Source: Bactericera cockerelli
Taxonomy: Eukaryota; Arthropoda; Insecta; Hemiptera; Triozidae
Direction: 5' to 3'
Assembly: GCA_024516035.1 (NCBI GenBank)
Contig: CM044958.1
Span: 3,217,566-3,281,565 of the forward strand
DNA length: 64,000 nt
This document shows positions 10,996 through 21,542 of this stretch, piece by piece; positions within the stretch are counted from its first letter, which is position 1; each line of letters begins with the position of its first letter. The notes beneath the pieces are model-generated. The model searched no databases and was not told where the DNA came from. It worked only from the letters and a program-made list of their open reading frames with translations. Made by a program: the position numbers and the translations under genes.

Positions 10996-11940
10996 TATTT
11001 CGTAGCCATCAAATAGCAGGTAGGTACCTACTGTAGTGTAGATGCTTGCGGTCTTTCGTTCACTGCAACACGACTACTGTGCACTGGTAGTCAAGTTGGT
11101 TAACGCCAGTGGTTTTGTAGCATATTGCCCCCTCTCCAAAAATTATCTCTTTCATCGCCCTCCCCCAAATCTCCCAATCAAAGATCAAAATCAAATCAGT
11201 AAATCAAAACCACTTAGGTAAGTAGAAAGTAATTGAAGTCAAAAATATATTGTTGTTCCAAGAAAAACATATTTATTACCTACTTTTATTCGATTATTTC
11301 ACTTCACTAAACTTTGTTTAACAAACCTTACTAAATTGCAATTTAAATTTGCGTAGGTGGGTTTTTTTTAATTACTCGGATCCGCAATAAATAGTTACTA
11401 ATTGAGGATCTGAAATAGAACGAAAAGAGTAGGTAGCACTTAAAATTAAACAAATCAAGCTCGCCGAAAGGCAAGCGCTCGTCAAGTAGCACCAGCCAAC
11501 CGGCCTATATTAACACGAAACAGAGTTTATATGTATATTGTTTTATTATTTTCGCCCACTTCCCGCTAACTTTTATCAATTATTTCAAATTCGTAATTAG
11601 ACGCGAAAATATAAACTGCACGCGTAGCTACGAATTTAAATCTTAAAGAAAAAGAGCACAGGTCTGCTGACTAAAGTCACTAGTCACTACGCATTGATAA
11701 AGGAAATACCGACTGTACCAAGGTTACAAGAGGAAAGGACGCTGTCACGTGACTTTTCGCACCTTTAGAATTAGAGGGTAATACGATATATACAAAAAAT
11801 CGAATTTTTGGTACCGTTGGAAAGAAGAGAACGAGCTCTATCGATATGTACAAATTATAGTTCTATTCATAAAAAATTATAGTTCTATTCCTCTCCGTTC
11901 ACAAGTTACAGCGCCAAAATCTTTATTCAATTAACTAAAA
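10996..11940. other. Mostly unassigned; SINE C scrap and hairpin motif
   Basis: A 25-bp SINE C head scrap (gtgcactggtagtcaagttg) lies at about 11086-11110. At about 11457-11505 is a motif with a cgcc-gaaa-ggc hairpin that recurs at 60134-60182. The rest is A/T-rich with no supported gene. Confidence 0.45.
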
Positions 11941-12380
11941 GTGGAGGGGGCATTGGATCAAAATAGTTGCAAGTCAGTTCGATCAGTGAAGTCAGTATAT
12001 TTCTCTCTAGAAAATGGGTATAGCGGGGAAATGGTGAAACGAGGAGAAAATGGGTATGGCGGGGGAAAATGGGTATGGCAGGGAAATAGTGAAACGAGGA
12101 GAAAGCAGAGAGGAGAAAGCACAGGGCAGAATAGAAAGGAGAGAGCACAGGGGAGAATAGAGAGGAGAGAGCACAGGGGAGAATAGAGAGGAGAGAGCAC
12201 AGGGGAGAATAGAGAGGAGAGAGCACAGGGGAGAATAGAGAGGAGAGAGCACAAGGCAGAATAGAGAGGAGAGAGCACAGGGGAGAATAGAGAGGAGAAA
12301 GCACAGGACAGAATAGAGAGGAGAGAGCACAGGGGAGAATTGAGAGGAGAGAGCACAGGGGAGAATTGAGAGAGGAGATT
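11941..12380 (+). repeat. Purine-rich minisatellite, 24-bp unit
   Basis: About 11 tandem copies of a 24-bp unit (agaggagagagcacagggga + gaat) at about 12098-12378. They are preceded by a diverged direct repeat (gaaaatgggtatggcggg) at about 12010-12090. The unit length is a multiple of three, so open frames persist on both strands without implying a gene. Confidence 0.85.
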
Positions 12381-12837
12381 ACGTCACTCTTGGAGTCTTG
12401 ACAGCAGGAATTCCTGGAATTGACATTTTCTGAACTTTATTATCATTCTTTCATACGAATTTTCGGTTCAGTGAAACTTGGATGCAAGAAAATTCAAGGG
12501 ACCGAAAAAAAAAATTAATTTTTTTACAAGACAAATCTTGTAAAAAAAACTACGGAATATTAAATGGAAACACCCTATTTGTAATACATTTCTAAAAAGT
12601 ATTTGAAATCAAAACATTTTATGACAAGTTTTAGATTTTCAATCAAATTGTTCCCCCTGGAAATGATAAAAAACAAAACCTATTAGAAAAGTTCCCCCCC
12701 CCCCGATAATATAATGAATGGTACACGTGTTTTGGCATTTTTAAAAATATTAATCCGTTCTCTAGATATTTCGAGTGGCTTCTTTTTTTACTGTCTTATA
12801 TCCAGGTTTCTCCTGTATCCAGATCAGACTGTTTTTA
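12381..12837. other. Unassigned; C-run
   Basis: A/T-rich sequence with homopolymer runs, including a C-run at about 12694-12703. No feature recognised. Confidence 0.4.
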
Positions 12838-12957
12838 CATATTATTATTATACAACGCTTTATAGATATAAATGGACATTATGTACCTACAAATAATTAT
12901 TTAACAATGAAAAAAATGGAAACAATATATACAATAAAAATGAAAAAGAATAGATAA
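12838..12957 (-). mobile_element. Unit H 3' fragment
   Basis: Minus-strand 3' part of unit H: (TAA/ATA) tail, then text matching tacaacgcttta...ataaatggacattatgtac. The hairpin half is missing, so the copy is truncated. Confidence 0.65.
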
Positions 12958-13552
12958 TATATCACCTTGAAGGTTTTTAATTCCAAAAAAATCTAATTTT
13001 AGAAATCGGAAATATTCGTTTTTGCAAAAATAATAATATTATTTGCTCCGATTTCAACTTTTTTTTTCAAGGCTGTTCAGCTTTTTCAGCGTTCCAACAG
13101 TAAAACCCCCTGGAAGTGAGAGAATGAAAGAAGACCCACCCGGCTTAAGACAGGAAATTCCAGGAAATCGTCCCAAGTGGAACCACAGAGCAGGAAGGAA
13201 GGAATGAATGAGATTATTTATTTTTTGTTATGTTTGTAGCGTTTGCCTTAGGTTGAAAGCAGAAAGGTATAAGCTCGTCTTCTAAGCTGGTGTTTTCGCT
13301 CTTTTAGTGCACGTGGAAATATTAGCCAGAAATCCCAAACCGGAAAGAAACTCAACAAATTACAATATTTTTTGTTTGTTTGCCTAACCTCAAACATTTT
13401 TTTCTCTCTTATATCCAGGTTTCTCTTATAAAGAGGTTATTTCCCTTATATTAGAGAGGTAAATTGGACAGCAAATTTTTCTCTTATATCCAATTTTCGC
13501 TTATAAAGAGGTTATTTTCCCTTATAGAGGTTTGATTCGTAGAATGGCAGGA
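12958..13552. other. Unassigned; diverged tandem pair
   Basis: A diverged direct repeat (ctcttatatcca..., cttataaagaggttat) occurs twice at about 13405-13530. Otherwise no recognised feature. Confidence 0.45.
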
Positions 13553-13775
13553 ATTTTTTCTGTTCTGTACTTGGGTGTTCGGGGTCCACTCATACCTCGT
13601 GAGGATAAAAGAGTAGCTGGTGTAACGTGATCTGCGAGACCAGTGACGAAATTATAGGCAAAAATAAGATATTAGGGGGTATTAAAGGTACCCAAATTTC
13701 CGATAATTCTGTGCTGCCCACGAAAAAAAAGGTAGTATAGCAACACAAAGAAACACATTCAGTGAAATATCTTGA
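13553..13775 (+). repeat. SINE family D, headless copy
   Basis: The D body runs from tgggtgttcggggtccactc and cctcgtgagga to a terminal ttctgtgctgccca...aacacaaagaaacacattc. The tRNA-like head is absent. It abuts the LINE that follows. Confidence 0.65.
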
Positions 13776-13870
13776 AATAACTCCACCTTGTGCGCTATAC
13801 CACCCGACCCGCCAGAAGAATTTGTAGCTACCAACGTGACGGCAAGAGAAAGGGAAATTGGAGAAGCGGC

Positions 13871-13899
13871 AAAAGTACACTTTAAGAAAGTGTACTTTT
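13871..13899. promoter_or_regulatory. 29-bp near-perfect palindrome ahead of LINE ORF1
   Basis: Arms aaaagtacacttt and aaagtgtactttt flank a 3-nt centre. It sits about 65 bp before the first in-frame ATG of ORF1 and could be a structured leader or a protein-binding site. Confidence 0.5.
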
Positions 13900-13962
13900 A
13901 GACTTTAAGGCAAATTGTCACTTTAAGGCAAATTGTCATTTAAGAAAGAATTCAAGGAAGAT

Positions 13963-14584
13963 ATGAGAGAATTTGAAAAGAGCTTAAATTACAACTCGAC
14001 AAAACTGGATGAAGTATTAGAAGAGATGAGAACGATAAAAGACAGACAGAAGAATTTGGAAAAAGAAAATGAAACATTAAGATATCAATTAAAAACTGTG
14101 TCACAAGTAGTAGAAGATCTAGAACAATATACTAGAAATCGTAATATACAAATTGATGGCATTACTCCAGATGACGATGAAAATCTCAGAGAAATGATGA
14201 TAACCATTGGGAAAAAAAATAGAGGTAGATATTGAAGACAAAGCAATCGATGCTATACATAGAATCCCCTCTCAAAACGAGAAAAACTCGCCCATTATTG
14301 TACAATTCACCACAAGACAAATCAGAGAAAAAATAATGACCAATATTAAAAATACCAAAATAACCACCAAAGATTTAGGTAGAAAGGGAGAAGAAAGAAC
14401 AGTTTTTGTGAATGAACATTTGACCAAAAATAAGAAACAATTAATGTTTGAGGCCAGAAAGCTCAAAAAAACCAACGAATACATGTTTCTGTGGTCAAAA
14501 AATGGAAAAATTTTCATACGAAAAGGAGAAAGGACCCCTGTCATTGAGTTGAAAAACTTCGATGATCTAGGAAGAATAAAATAA
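13963..14584 (+). CDS. LINE ORF1: coiled-coil, FP-like nucleic-acid-binding protein (frameshifted)
   Basis: Probable ORF1 protein, which in LINEs binds element RNA and aids ribonucleoprotein formation. The first ATG in frame is 13963; the frame is open from before 13933 without another ATG. The N-terminal part (to about 14160) is rich in heptad-like K/E/L and reads as a coiled coil. It is followed by a segment beginning QYTRNRNIQIDGI, the style of the baculovirus FP-like ORF1 domains found in many arthropod LINEs. Continuity is broken near 14212-14219 by an eight-A run: upstream codons run into TGA at 14233, while the downstream part stays open in the +1 frame to the stop ending at 14584. The second part continues the family's basic C-terminal region. 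The break looks like a one-base homopolymer error or recent mutation; programmed slippage is possible but unproven. Confidence 0.65.
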
Positions 14585-14643
14585 ATATTCTACTTTACAT
14601 TACCAATTTTAAAAAAAGTAATTTTAATATCTAATCAAGAAAT

Positions 14644-17592
14644 ATGACAAGTACAATTTTAGACAATATTAAAGAAAATGTTGAAACAAAGGAATATGAA
14701 GATGTTGAAGAATGGTTCCTAAAAGAAATAAATAAATACAATAAAAACGATATAATAATTATACATATTAATGTTAGAAGTATAAACAATGAAAAATGGA
14801 GTTTACTACAAGTTTACTTGAGAAACTGCAGAAAAATTGATATTCTGATATTGACTGAAATATCGATTAAAGAAGATCAAATGAAATTTTTCGAAATGAA
14901 TAATTTTAATTTATATTCATATCACAGAACCACAAAAAAGGGTGGAGGAATAGCTGTATACATAGAAAATAGTATAATATCATCCCGTGTTACAAATGTA
15001 CAATTTAAAAATGCAGAAAATATAGAAATTGAGTTGGATAAAAAGAACATAATTATAAATGCAATTTACAGACCTCCAAAAACAAATATCAAAAGATTCA
15101 TTAATGAATTGAAAAAATGGTCTCTGCACAAAGATGTTAAAACTAAGGAAATATTAATCATTGGTGATATCAATATTAATACTCTGGAAGAAACATTAAA
15201 CAAACAACAATATATTGAAATGTTATCAAATATGGGTATTATTCATACAGTACAAAAAGTGACCAGAGAAGAAGTATTAAATGGAAGAATAGTCAAATCA
15301 TGTATAGATCATATAAATGTACGTACCAAACGAAAATTTACTGCAGGAATAATAAAAGAAAAAGTTTCTGACCATTACTTTACTTTTTTGAAAATTAATA
15401 AATATAAAGAAAAAGAAGATAAACAAATTATTAAAATAAAAATAATGGACGAAGAAAAGATAAAAACTTTAATAGAAGAACATGATTGGACCAGTCTGAT
15501 ACAAAATCACAAATGTGCAGACACAATATACAATGAATTTGTAAATATTTTTAATGAAATTTATAGAAAAGCAAAAAAAGAAATTCAAATACCCAAAAAA
15601 TATGAAGGAAATACATGGATTAATCAAGACATTAGAAATGAGATAAAAAAGAAAAAACATCTGTGGAAAATGGTTAAAAACAATCCTGGTAATGAATATT
15701 TTATGAAACAATACAAAGACATACGAAATAAATTAAACAACAAAATTAATCAAGCAAAGAAAAAAGAAAACATCATGAAATTTAATCAATGTAGGGGTGA
15801 TATGAAAGAAACATGGAACACAATTAACAAAATAACGAATAAAAAAAGAAATAATCCATCAGAAATTATCGACAAAAATTTCAAAAAAAGTGGATTAACA
15901 ATTGAAAACATAGCCAACAATTTCAACCATTGTTTTAAAGATGAAATTTTAAACCTCAAAAGCAACAAAGAAAAGTTGATGAAAAAAATAGATGTAGGTA
16001 CCGAAATAAATGAAAATCGTGAGCCTTTTGAAATTAAAGAAATGACTTTCTTTGATTTATCAAGAATAATTAAAGACATAAATGAAAATAAAGCTGGTGG
16101 AAATGATCAAATAAGACCAAAGGATATTAAAAATAATTTTACGTGTTTACAAGAAGTATTATTAACACTAATGAACAGAATCATTTCAGAAGGAAAGATA
16201 CCTGCAGGAATGAAAATGTCCAGAATTTCACCAATTTATAAAAAAGACAAGAAAGATAAATATTCTAACTATCGACCAATAGCAATTTTACCTTGTTTAG
16301 AAAAGATCCTAGAAAAATATATAAACCAACAATTAAATGAATATCTAGAAATCAATAAAATAATCAATGACAATCAATTTGGATTTAGAAAAAACAGAAA
16401 TACAACACTTGCTCTTAATAAATATTCTGAAGATATTAATAATGCATTAAATGATAAAAAATACTGCTTAACACTAGGATTAGATTTGAAGAGAGCATAT
16501 GAAACAATTGATCATGGTGAAATGATAAAAACATTAGAAGAAATTGGCTTAGAAAGAAAAACAAAAAATATATTTGAAAATTATTTCAAAGATAGAAAAC
16601 AAAAAGTTAAAATAGGGAATGTTGAAAGTCAAGAAACACTTATTACATGTGGATTAATAACCGGAGCAATTCTATCCCCAACATTTTTCAATATTTATGT
16701 AAATAATATCCATAAAATTGGTATAAAATCAAAAATAATCCAATATGCTGATGATACCTTACTTTACTATACACACGATAATATACATGAATTATACAAA
16801 ATAATTCAAAATGATCTAAATAAAATTATCATATGGCTACATCAAAAAGAAATATTTTTAAATAAAAACAAAACAATATCAATTTTAGCAATCAATCCCA
16901 TGATCAGAAGATTCAGAATACTCCCAAGAATTAATCTTATAATGCATGAAAATAAATGCATTGATTCAAATTTCAATAACTGTTCGTGTATGAAAATTAA
17001 GAACGAAAAATCAATGAAATATCTTGGAATTCATTTTGATGCAGATATGAAGTGGAAATCCCAAACAAATTATATTAAAAACAAATTAAATATGATATCC
17101 TATAAAATGCATTTCATTAAAAAAATAATACCGTTAAATATAAAATGTATGATATACAAAGCAGTATGTGAACAAGTTCTAAGATATGGTATTGGTACTT
17201 ATGGTTTTACCACAGAAGAAAATTGGAAATCTGTAAAATCAGCACATAAGAAAATATTAAAAGCAACACTTTATCCATACACTAACAAAACACAACGAAA
17301 TGAAAAAATGAAAAATTACAGCATACTAAATATTCAAAACCTACACAAATATACATTACTGACACAACATTATTATGAAGATCAATACAGAGAAATACAT
17401 GAAACAGCATACAATACACGACACACAATTTACAAGACACCAAGCATTAAAAACAACTACGGAAAATCAACCATAGCATATCAAGTAACAACAATTTTAA
17501 ACAACTTACCAAACGAGATGAAACAAATAGAAGATGAGAACAAAATGAAAAGAGAAATAAAAAAGTATTTATTGAACAACAACGAAATTTAA
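14644..17592 (+). CDS. LINE ORF2: endonuclease-reverse transcriptase, 982 aa, intact
   Basis: Multidomain enzyme that nicks target DNA and reverse-transcribes element RNA at the nick. The N-terminal APE-type endonuclease shows IHINVRSIN (about residues 40-48), a TE pair (about 71-72), GDIN with Asp175, and a C-terminal SDH motif (Ser242-Asp243-His244). The reverse transcriptase shows YRPIAILPCLEKILEKY, FGFRK (about 579), the first catalytic Asp614 in LGLDLKRAY, a GLITGAILSPTFFNIY motif in place of the usual PQGS box, and YADD at 701-704. No stop or frameshift occurs in 982 codons and key residues are present, implying a young copy. No C-terminal CCHC or RNase H motif is obvious. Codons are extremely A-rich. 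It starts 59 bp after ORF1. Confidence 0.93.
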   Translation: MTSTILDNIKENVETKEYEDVEEWFLKEINKYNKNDIIIIHINVRSINNEKWSLLQVYLRNCRKIDILILTEISIKEDQMKFFEMNNFNLYSYHRTTKKGGGIAVYIENSIISSRVTNVQFKNAENIEIELDKKNIIINAIYRPPKTNIKRFINELKKWSLHKDVKTKEILIIGDININTLEETLNKQQYIEMLSNMGIIHTVQKVTREEVLNGRIVKSCIDHINVRTKRKFTAGIIKEKVSDHYFTFLKINKYKEKEDKQIIKIKIMDEEKIKTLIEEHDWTSLIQNHKCADTIYNEFVNIFNEIYRKAKKEIQIPKKYEGNTWINQDIRNEIKKKKHLWKMVKNNPGNEYFMKQYKDIRNKLNNKINQAKKKENIMKFNQCRGDMKETWNTINKITNKKRNNPSEIIDKNFKKSGLTIENIANNFNHCFKDEILNLKSNKEKLMKKIDVGTEINENREPFEIKEMTFFDLSRIIKDINENKAGGNDQIRPKDIKNNFTCLQEVLLTLMNRIISEGKIPAGMKMSRISPIYKKDKKDKYSNYRPIAILPCLEKILEKYINQQLNEYLEINKIINDNQFGFRKNRNTTLALNKYSEDINNALNDKKYCLTLGLDLKRAYETIDHGEMIKTLEEIGLERKTKNIFENYFKDRKQKVKIGNVESQETLITCGLITGAILSPTFFNIYVNNIHKIGIKSKIIQYADDTLLYYTHDNIHELYKIIQNDLNKIIIWLHQKEIFLNKNKTISILAINPMIRRFRILPRINLIMHENKCIDSNFNNCSCMKIKNEKSMKYLGIHFDADMKWKSQTNYIKNKLNMISYKMHFIKKIIPLNIKCMIYKAVCEQVLRYGIGTYGFTTEENWKSVKSAHKKILKATLYPYTNKTQRNEKMKNYSILNIQNLHKYTLLTQHYYEDQYREIHETAYNTRHTIYKTPSIKNNYGKSTIAYQVTTILNNLPNEMKQIEDENKMKREIKKYLLNNNEI

Positions 17593-17799
17593 GATCAAAA
17601 TGATAATCAAAAAGTAAACAAGAAAATGAACATCGAAGCTCCCGAAAAGTACAAATGTACTTAGCGGAACTTTTAAGAATGATGATTATTGAAAACCAAA
17701 TAAATTTATTATTATTATTATTATTATTACACAAGAAATATGAAAATAATAAAAATACTTGCATGGAAGTAATTGAAAATGAAATAGGGAAAGATAAAA

Positions 17800-17900
17800 G
17801 AAAAGGAGGAGGAAGAGGAGGAGGAGGAGGATAGAGTGTGAGAGAGAGAGAGAAAGGAAGAGAAGAAGAAGGAAGAGGTAGAGAAGGAAAATGAGTAAGG

Positions 17901-17967
<67 letters not shown>

Positions 17968-18155
17968 GAGAGAGAGAGAGAGAGGGGAGGAGAGAGAGAG
18001 GAGAGGGAGAGAGGAGGGAGAGAGAGAGGAGGAGAGAGAGAGAGAGAGAGAGGAGGAGAGAGAGAGGAGGGAGAGAGAGAGAGGAGGGAGGAGAGGAGGG
18101 AGGAGAGAGAGAGAGAGGGAGGGAGAGAGAGAGAGAGAGAGCAGGAGGGAGACAC
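17800..18155 (+). repeat. (GA)n purine tract
   Basis: About 350 bp of GA/GGA repeats just downstream of the LINE tail. The long frames on both strands (ERER or SLSL) are compositional. A polypurine tract this long could adopt triplex structure. Confidence 0.9.
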
Positions 18156-18259
18156 AAATCCTACGTGCATTGAATTAAGAGGAATATTTTCATTGTAAAT
18201 GTATTTCGAATTTCCGTTCCGACATGCCAGCCAGGGCCCTGGCAAGATGTAAATGTCTA

Positions 18260-18282
18260 GGGGGGGGGGGGGGGGGGGGGGG
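18260..18282 (+). repeat. G-run, 23 nt
   Basis: An uninterrupted run of 23 G, among the longest of several G/C runs in the window. Confidence 0.95.
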
Positions 18283-18348
18283 CTTGTGGAATGTCCATCA
18301 GGGTAGTGACTGGTGTGGTCCATGGAGAACTGTTAATTATTATAGTCT

Positions 18349-18560
18349 GTCCCGGTAGCTCAGTGGTAAAGGCGGCACTCTGTGAATCCAGAGTTTCCAG
18401 AGGTCGTGGGTTCGAAACCCAACCGGGACATGACACGTTATCCTTCCCATTGGGATTTTTATAACATAATAATATGTCTTGGGCTTACTGCTGGAATAAT
18501 GACACTTTAGTAGTGTTATTCGGACAGTATAAATAAGGCGATATTATTATTATTGAAGTT
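18349..18560 (+). repeat. SINE family B, complete
   Basis: The head at 18349-18429 has perfect acceptor-like ends (gtcccgg and ccgggac) and a ctctg/cagag anticodon-stem-like pairing. The body has cttgggcttactgctggaat and ends cgatattattattattg, so a TTA tail is clear. A C copy follows 40 bp later in the same orientation. Confidence 0.85.
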
Positions 18561-18600
18561 GAACCCGCGTATGAGGAGAAGATAGAAGAAGAATTGTATG

Positions 18601-18822
18601 TGCACTGGTAGTCAAGTGGTTAACGCGCTAGTCTGGTAATCCAGGTAGCGTAGGGATCCGTTGGTTCGAATCCCACCCAGTGCATGAATTTTGCCTCATT
18701 AATTTGAGTTTGTGACCATGACCACATTATAATAAGACTCTGAGGGTTATAGGTGGTAGAAAATGCTTTGAGCATTAACCTCGCCTGGTGGTTAGCTTCC
18801 ACTAAAGAGTATTATTATTATG
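18601..18822 (+). repeat. SINE family C, complete reference copy
   Basis: The head tgcactggtagtcaagtggt has acceptor-like pairing of gcactgg with ccagtgc and box B ggttcgaatccc. The body reads agactctgagggttataggt, then attaacctcgcctggtggtt, and ends ttccactaaagag plus (TAT)n. This is the most complete C copy here. Confidence 0.85.
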
Positions 18823-18987
18823 GAGAGGAGTAGGAGAAGGAGGAATATGAGTAGAAGAGAGAGGTGGAAATAATAAAAGATAATGTCTTATGGGTGTAGA
18901 GACTATCGAGTGATACTTCAAATACAGGATGCAGATGAAAAAATTAAATGACGAAAGATTGGATGGTATAGAACTATAGACTATAGA

Positions 18988-19168
18988 GTATTATTATTAT
19001 TATAAACACTTTATTACAAATAAATGGACATAATGTACCGTACAAATAATTATTTGAACAAAGAAAAAAATTAAAACATTATACAATAAAAATGAAAAAG
19101 AATAGAAAATATATGTCCTAACTAAAGGGCGGGGTTATTGCCAAAGGCAATCTCTTCCACCCAAACCT
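18988..19168 (-). mobile_element. Unit H, complete
   Basis: Minus orientation: trinucleotide tail at 18989, then cactttatta, and at the far end the hairpin half with gggcggggttattgccaaag and cttccacccaaacc. The 5' boundary is the same as in other copies. Confidence 0.75.
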
Positions 19169-19799
19169 ATAATTTACTTACTTCCTTGACCATGCTAGGG
19201 TCGTCTCAAATGATCATTTTCCCTTAGCTATCTTACTCCTTAATATCTCCCCCGGTTTCAATTATATTTCCTTGTTCGCCAACTTCTTATTCTTTTGTCT
19301 CGGATTACAAAGTCCTCCTTTTCTTCCCCTGCCTCCTCCTTCTTCTTCTTCCTCCTTTTCCTCTCCTTCTCTGCTCTACTCCTAATTCTCATTTTTTTTG
19401 ACATTTTCATGTCTTTGCTCTGGCACATAACCAAAATTATGTAACGAAATTATGTGACGAAATTATGTAACGAAATATTAAATTATAAAAAGAGAGAAGA
19501 GAAAAAGTATGTGTCATGCGCACAATACGAAATTTGGTCAGTTAAGTTTTAGACCTTGAATAGTAAAGATGAAAATGTCCCAATGGTTGCAGACTCGTAT
19601 GCAAGCGTTTTTTTTTTTTTTTCATCTATCTTTCTCCTTTATTTCTCTCCTTCTCATTTTCCTCCACAATTCCTCCTCCTTGTATTCTTCTGCTTCATTT
19701 TTCTCCCCTCCTTTTCCCTTTGTCTCATATTCCTTCTTCACATTCTTCTCTTTTTCCATCTCCTCTTATCTTTCCTTCTCCTCTTTCTCACAGACCTCC
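19169..19799. other. Unassigned; CT-rich
   Basis: Generic CT-rich sequence with small tandem aattatgtaacgaa repeats near 19435-19470 and a T14 run near 19609. No feature supported. Confidence 0.4.
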
Positions 19800-20410
19800 C
19801 TTCTTTTTCATATTTTTCGCTTTATAATTCTTATATTCCTACTCCTTATCTTACCCTTTTTCTCATTTTTCGCCTTCTCCTCCTATTCTTTTTCGCTTTA
19901 TTATCCTCATATTCCTCCTCCTTATCTTACCCCTTTTTCTCATTTTTCGCCTTCTCCTCCTATTCTTTTTCGCTTTATTATCCTCATATTCCTCCTCCTT
20001 ATCTTACCCCTTTTTCTCATTTTTCGCCTTCTCCTCCTATTCTTGTTCGCTTTATTATCCTCATATTCCTCCTCCTTATCTTACCCCTTTTTCTCATTTT
20101 GCACCTTCTCCTACTATTCTTTTTCGCTTTATTATCCTCATATTCCTCCTCCTTATCTTACCCCTTTTTGTCATTTTTCGCCTTCTCCTCCTATTCTTTT
20201 TCGCTTTATTATCCTCATATTCCTCCTCCTTATCTTACCCCTTTTTGTCATTTCTCGCCTTATCCTCCTATTTTTTTTCGCTTTATTATCCTCATATTCC
20301 TCCTCTTTATCTTACCCCTTTTTCTCATTTTTCGACTTCTCCTCCTATTTCTTTTCGCTTTATTATCCTCATATTCCTCCTCCTTATCTTACCCCTTTTT
20401 CTCATGTCTC
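19800..20410 (+). repeat. 77-bp pyrimidine minisatellite, about 8 copies
   Basis: The unit starts tctcatttttcgccttctcc and runs through cgctttattatcctcatatt to cttatcttacccc, with starts 77 bp apart (for example 19861 and 19938). Because 77 is not a multiple of three, each frame passes through all three readings of the unit and all stay open. This explains the 319- and 350-codon frames, which are not genes. Confidence 0.85.
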
Positions 20411-20814
20411 TCCCTCTCCTCCTATACCTCTTTCTCTCCTCCGTTCGCTGGCCATTCCCCACTCTGCCCCCATCTACCACCTCTCCTTGCTCTCCCCCCC
20501 TCCCAAATCCTCTCTTTCATTCCTTTGAAAGGAACAAACATAAATTTTTATTTGTCTTCCTCTCTTCCACTGCTGTCTACCCCGGCCTACTCTCGCATCT
20601 CTACCTGAGTAGGCTGAGTAGGCCGGGCACGTGGCGAAATGGGAATTTTGCGAGATGATATTCGATTACATTGAAATGGTGTAATTTAAACTCAATTCCC
20701 CGAGTCTTTGTGAGACGCAGGGAGCTCAGGAATTTGATTAGAATTTTTTTATTTATTTATTTTCAAGGAACTATAATTCTTGTCTGTACAGTGTACATCT
20801 ATGTCGTAGCTCTG
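20411..20814. other. Unassigned
   Basis: CT-rich, then mixed sequence with a short repeat (gagtaggctgagtaggccgg) near 20607-20626. No gene seen. Confidence 0.4.
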
Positions 20815-20998
20815 TTCCTATAGCTCATCGGTCAAGGCGGCGGTCTGTTAATCTACAGGTCGCAAATTCGAAACCCAGCCAGGCCATGACAAGATATTAG
20901 GATCCCTTCGATTTAGGATTTTGACCAGATAATAATACGTCTCGGGCTACTGATGCAGTAATGGGACTTATAGTCCTAATCGGGCAGTAAAAATAAAA
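20815..20998 (+). repeat. SINE family B, diverged head
   Basis: The head reads ctatagctcatcggtcaagg, with box-B-like caaattcgaaaccc. The B body follows (gggctactgatgcagtaatg, then gtcctaatcgggcagtaaa). Confidence 0.75.
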
Positions 20999-21074
20999 AT
21001 TGTTGAGATAGGGAATTTGAATGTTTAAATAAATATATTTACATATACATACCTATAGACATATAACCATATAC

Positions 21075-21155
21075 CACAAACTAGGCTACAACACAAACCA
21101 CAAGGGTCTACATGGCCACGAAATAAAAAGGGCTGTGAAACACTCATCTTAAAAA
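21075..21155 (+). repeat. SINE family G 3' end
   Basis: Matches the G tail: gctacaacacaaaccacaag, ggtctaca, catggccacgaaataaaaa, then tgaaacactcatc and a short A run. Confidence 0.7.
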
Positions 21156-21542
21156 AAAACCAATATAATTTAAAAATATATGTATGTAGGTATGTTGAAG
21201 CTATATCAATTTGATGTTCAAATTTTTTATTGATAATAATTGCTCAAGTGTCCAATTCTGTATGTTATGTAAACATATTTTTATATAAAAAAGTATTTTG
21301 GAAAGCCGGACTGAATAGTCAGGTGACAGATGTGTCTCACAGTCGAGAAGTTCACAAATATATATTAGTAATAATAATAATAATTTTATTTTATTGTTGG
21401 TTTACCTTGCGATGTATACAATTTTCTTACTTCTAGTCTTAAAAGTAACTCGAATATAACTTATTTTAAAAACAAATAATAAAATGAGGAGAAGATAAGT
21501 ATCGAAATATAGCAAAAGGTTGACTAGATAAGTTAAAACTAA
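21156..21542. other. Unassigned A/T-rich
   Basis: An (ATA)n run lies near 21370-21385. No coding or repeat body recognised. Confidence 0.4.

Larger units (their letters stand above)
13776..17729 (+). mobile_element. Non-LTR retrotransposon (LINE), nearly complete
   Basis: A LINE of about 3.9 kb: short 5' region, ORF1 with one frameshift, a 59-bp gap, intact ORF2, then a 3' UTR of about 115 bp ending in a (TTA)n tract at 17707-17729. The 3' UTR contains a small hairpin (aagtac-aaat-gtactt) near 17650. Coding strands are strongly A-rich, unlike the neighbouring CT/GA tracts. The 5' boundary is uncertain. A trinucleotide tail rather than poly(A) is characteristic of some LINE clades (I-like, L2/CR1-like groups). 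Clade assignment is not secure by eye. Confidence 0.85.

Noticed and set aside
17447..18323. Minus-strand frames of about 200 codons
   Set aside because: They overlap the LINE 3' end and a (GA)n tract; composition only.
19556..20608. Open frames of 350 and 319 codons
   Set aside because: A 77-bp pyrimidine minisatellite that is stop-free in all three readings explains them.
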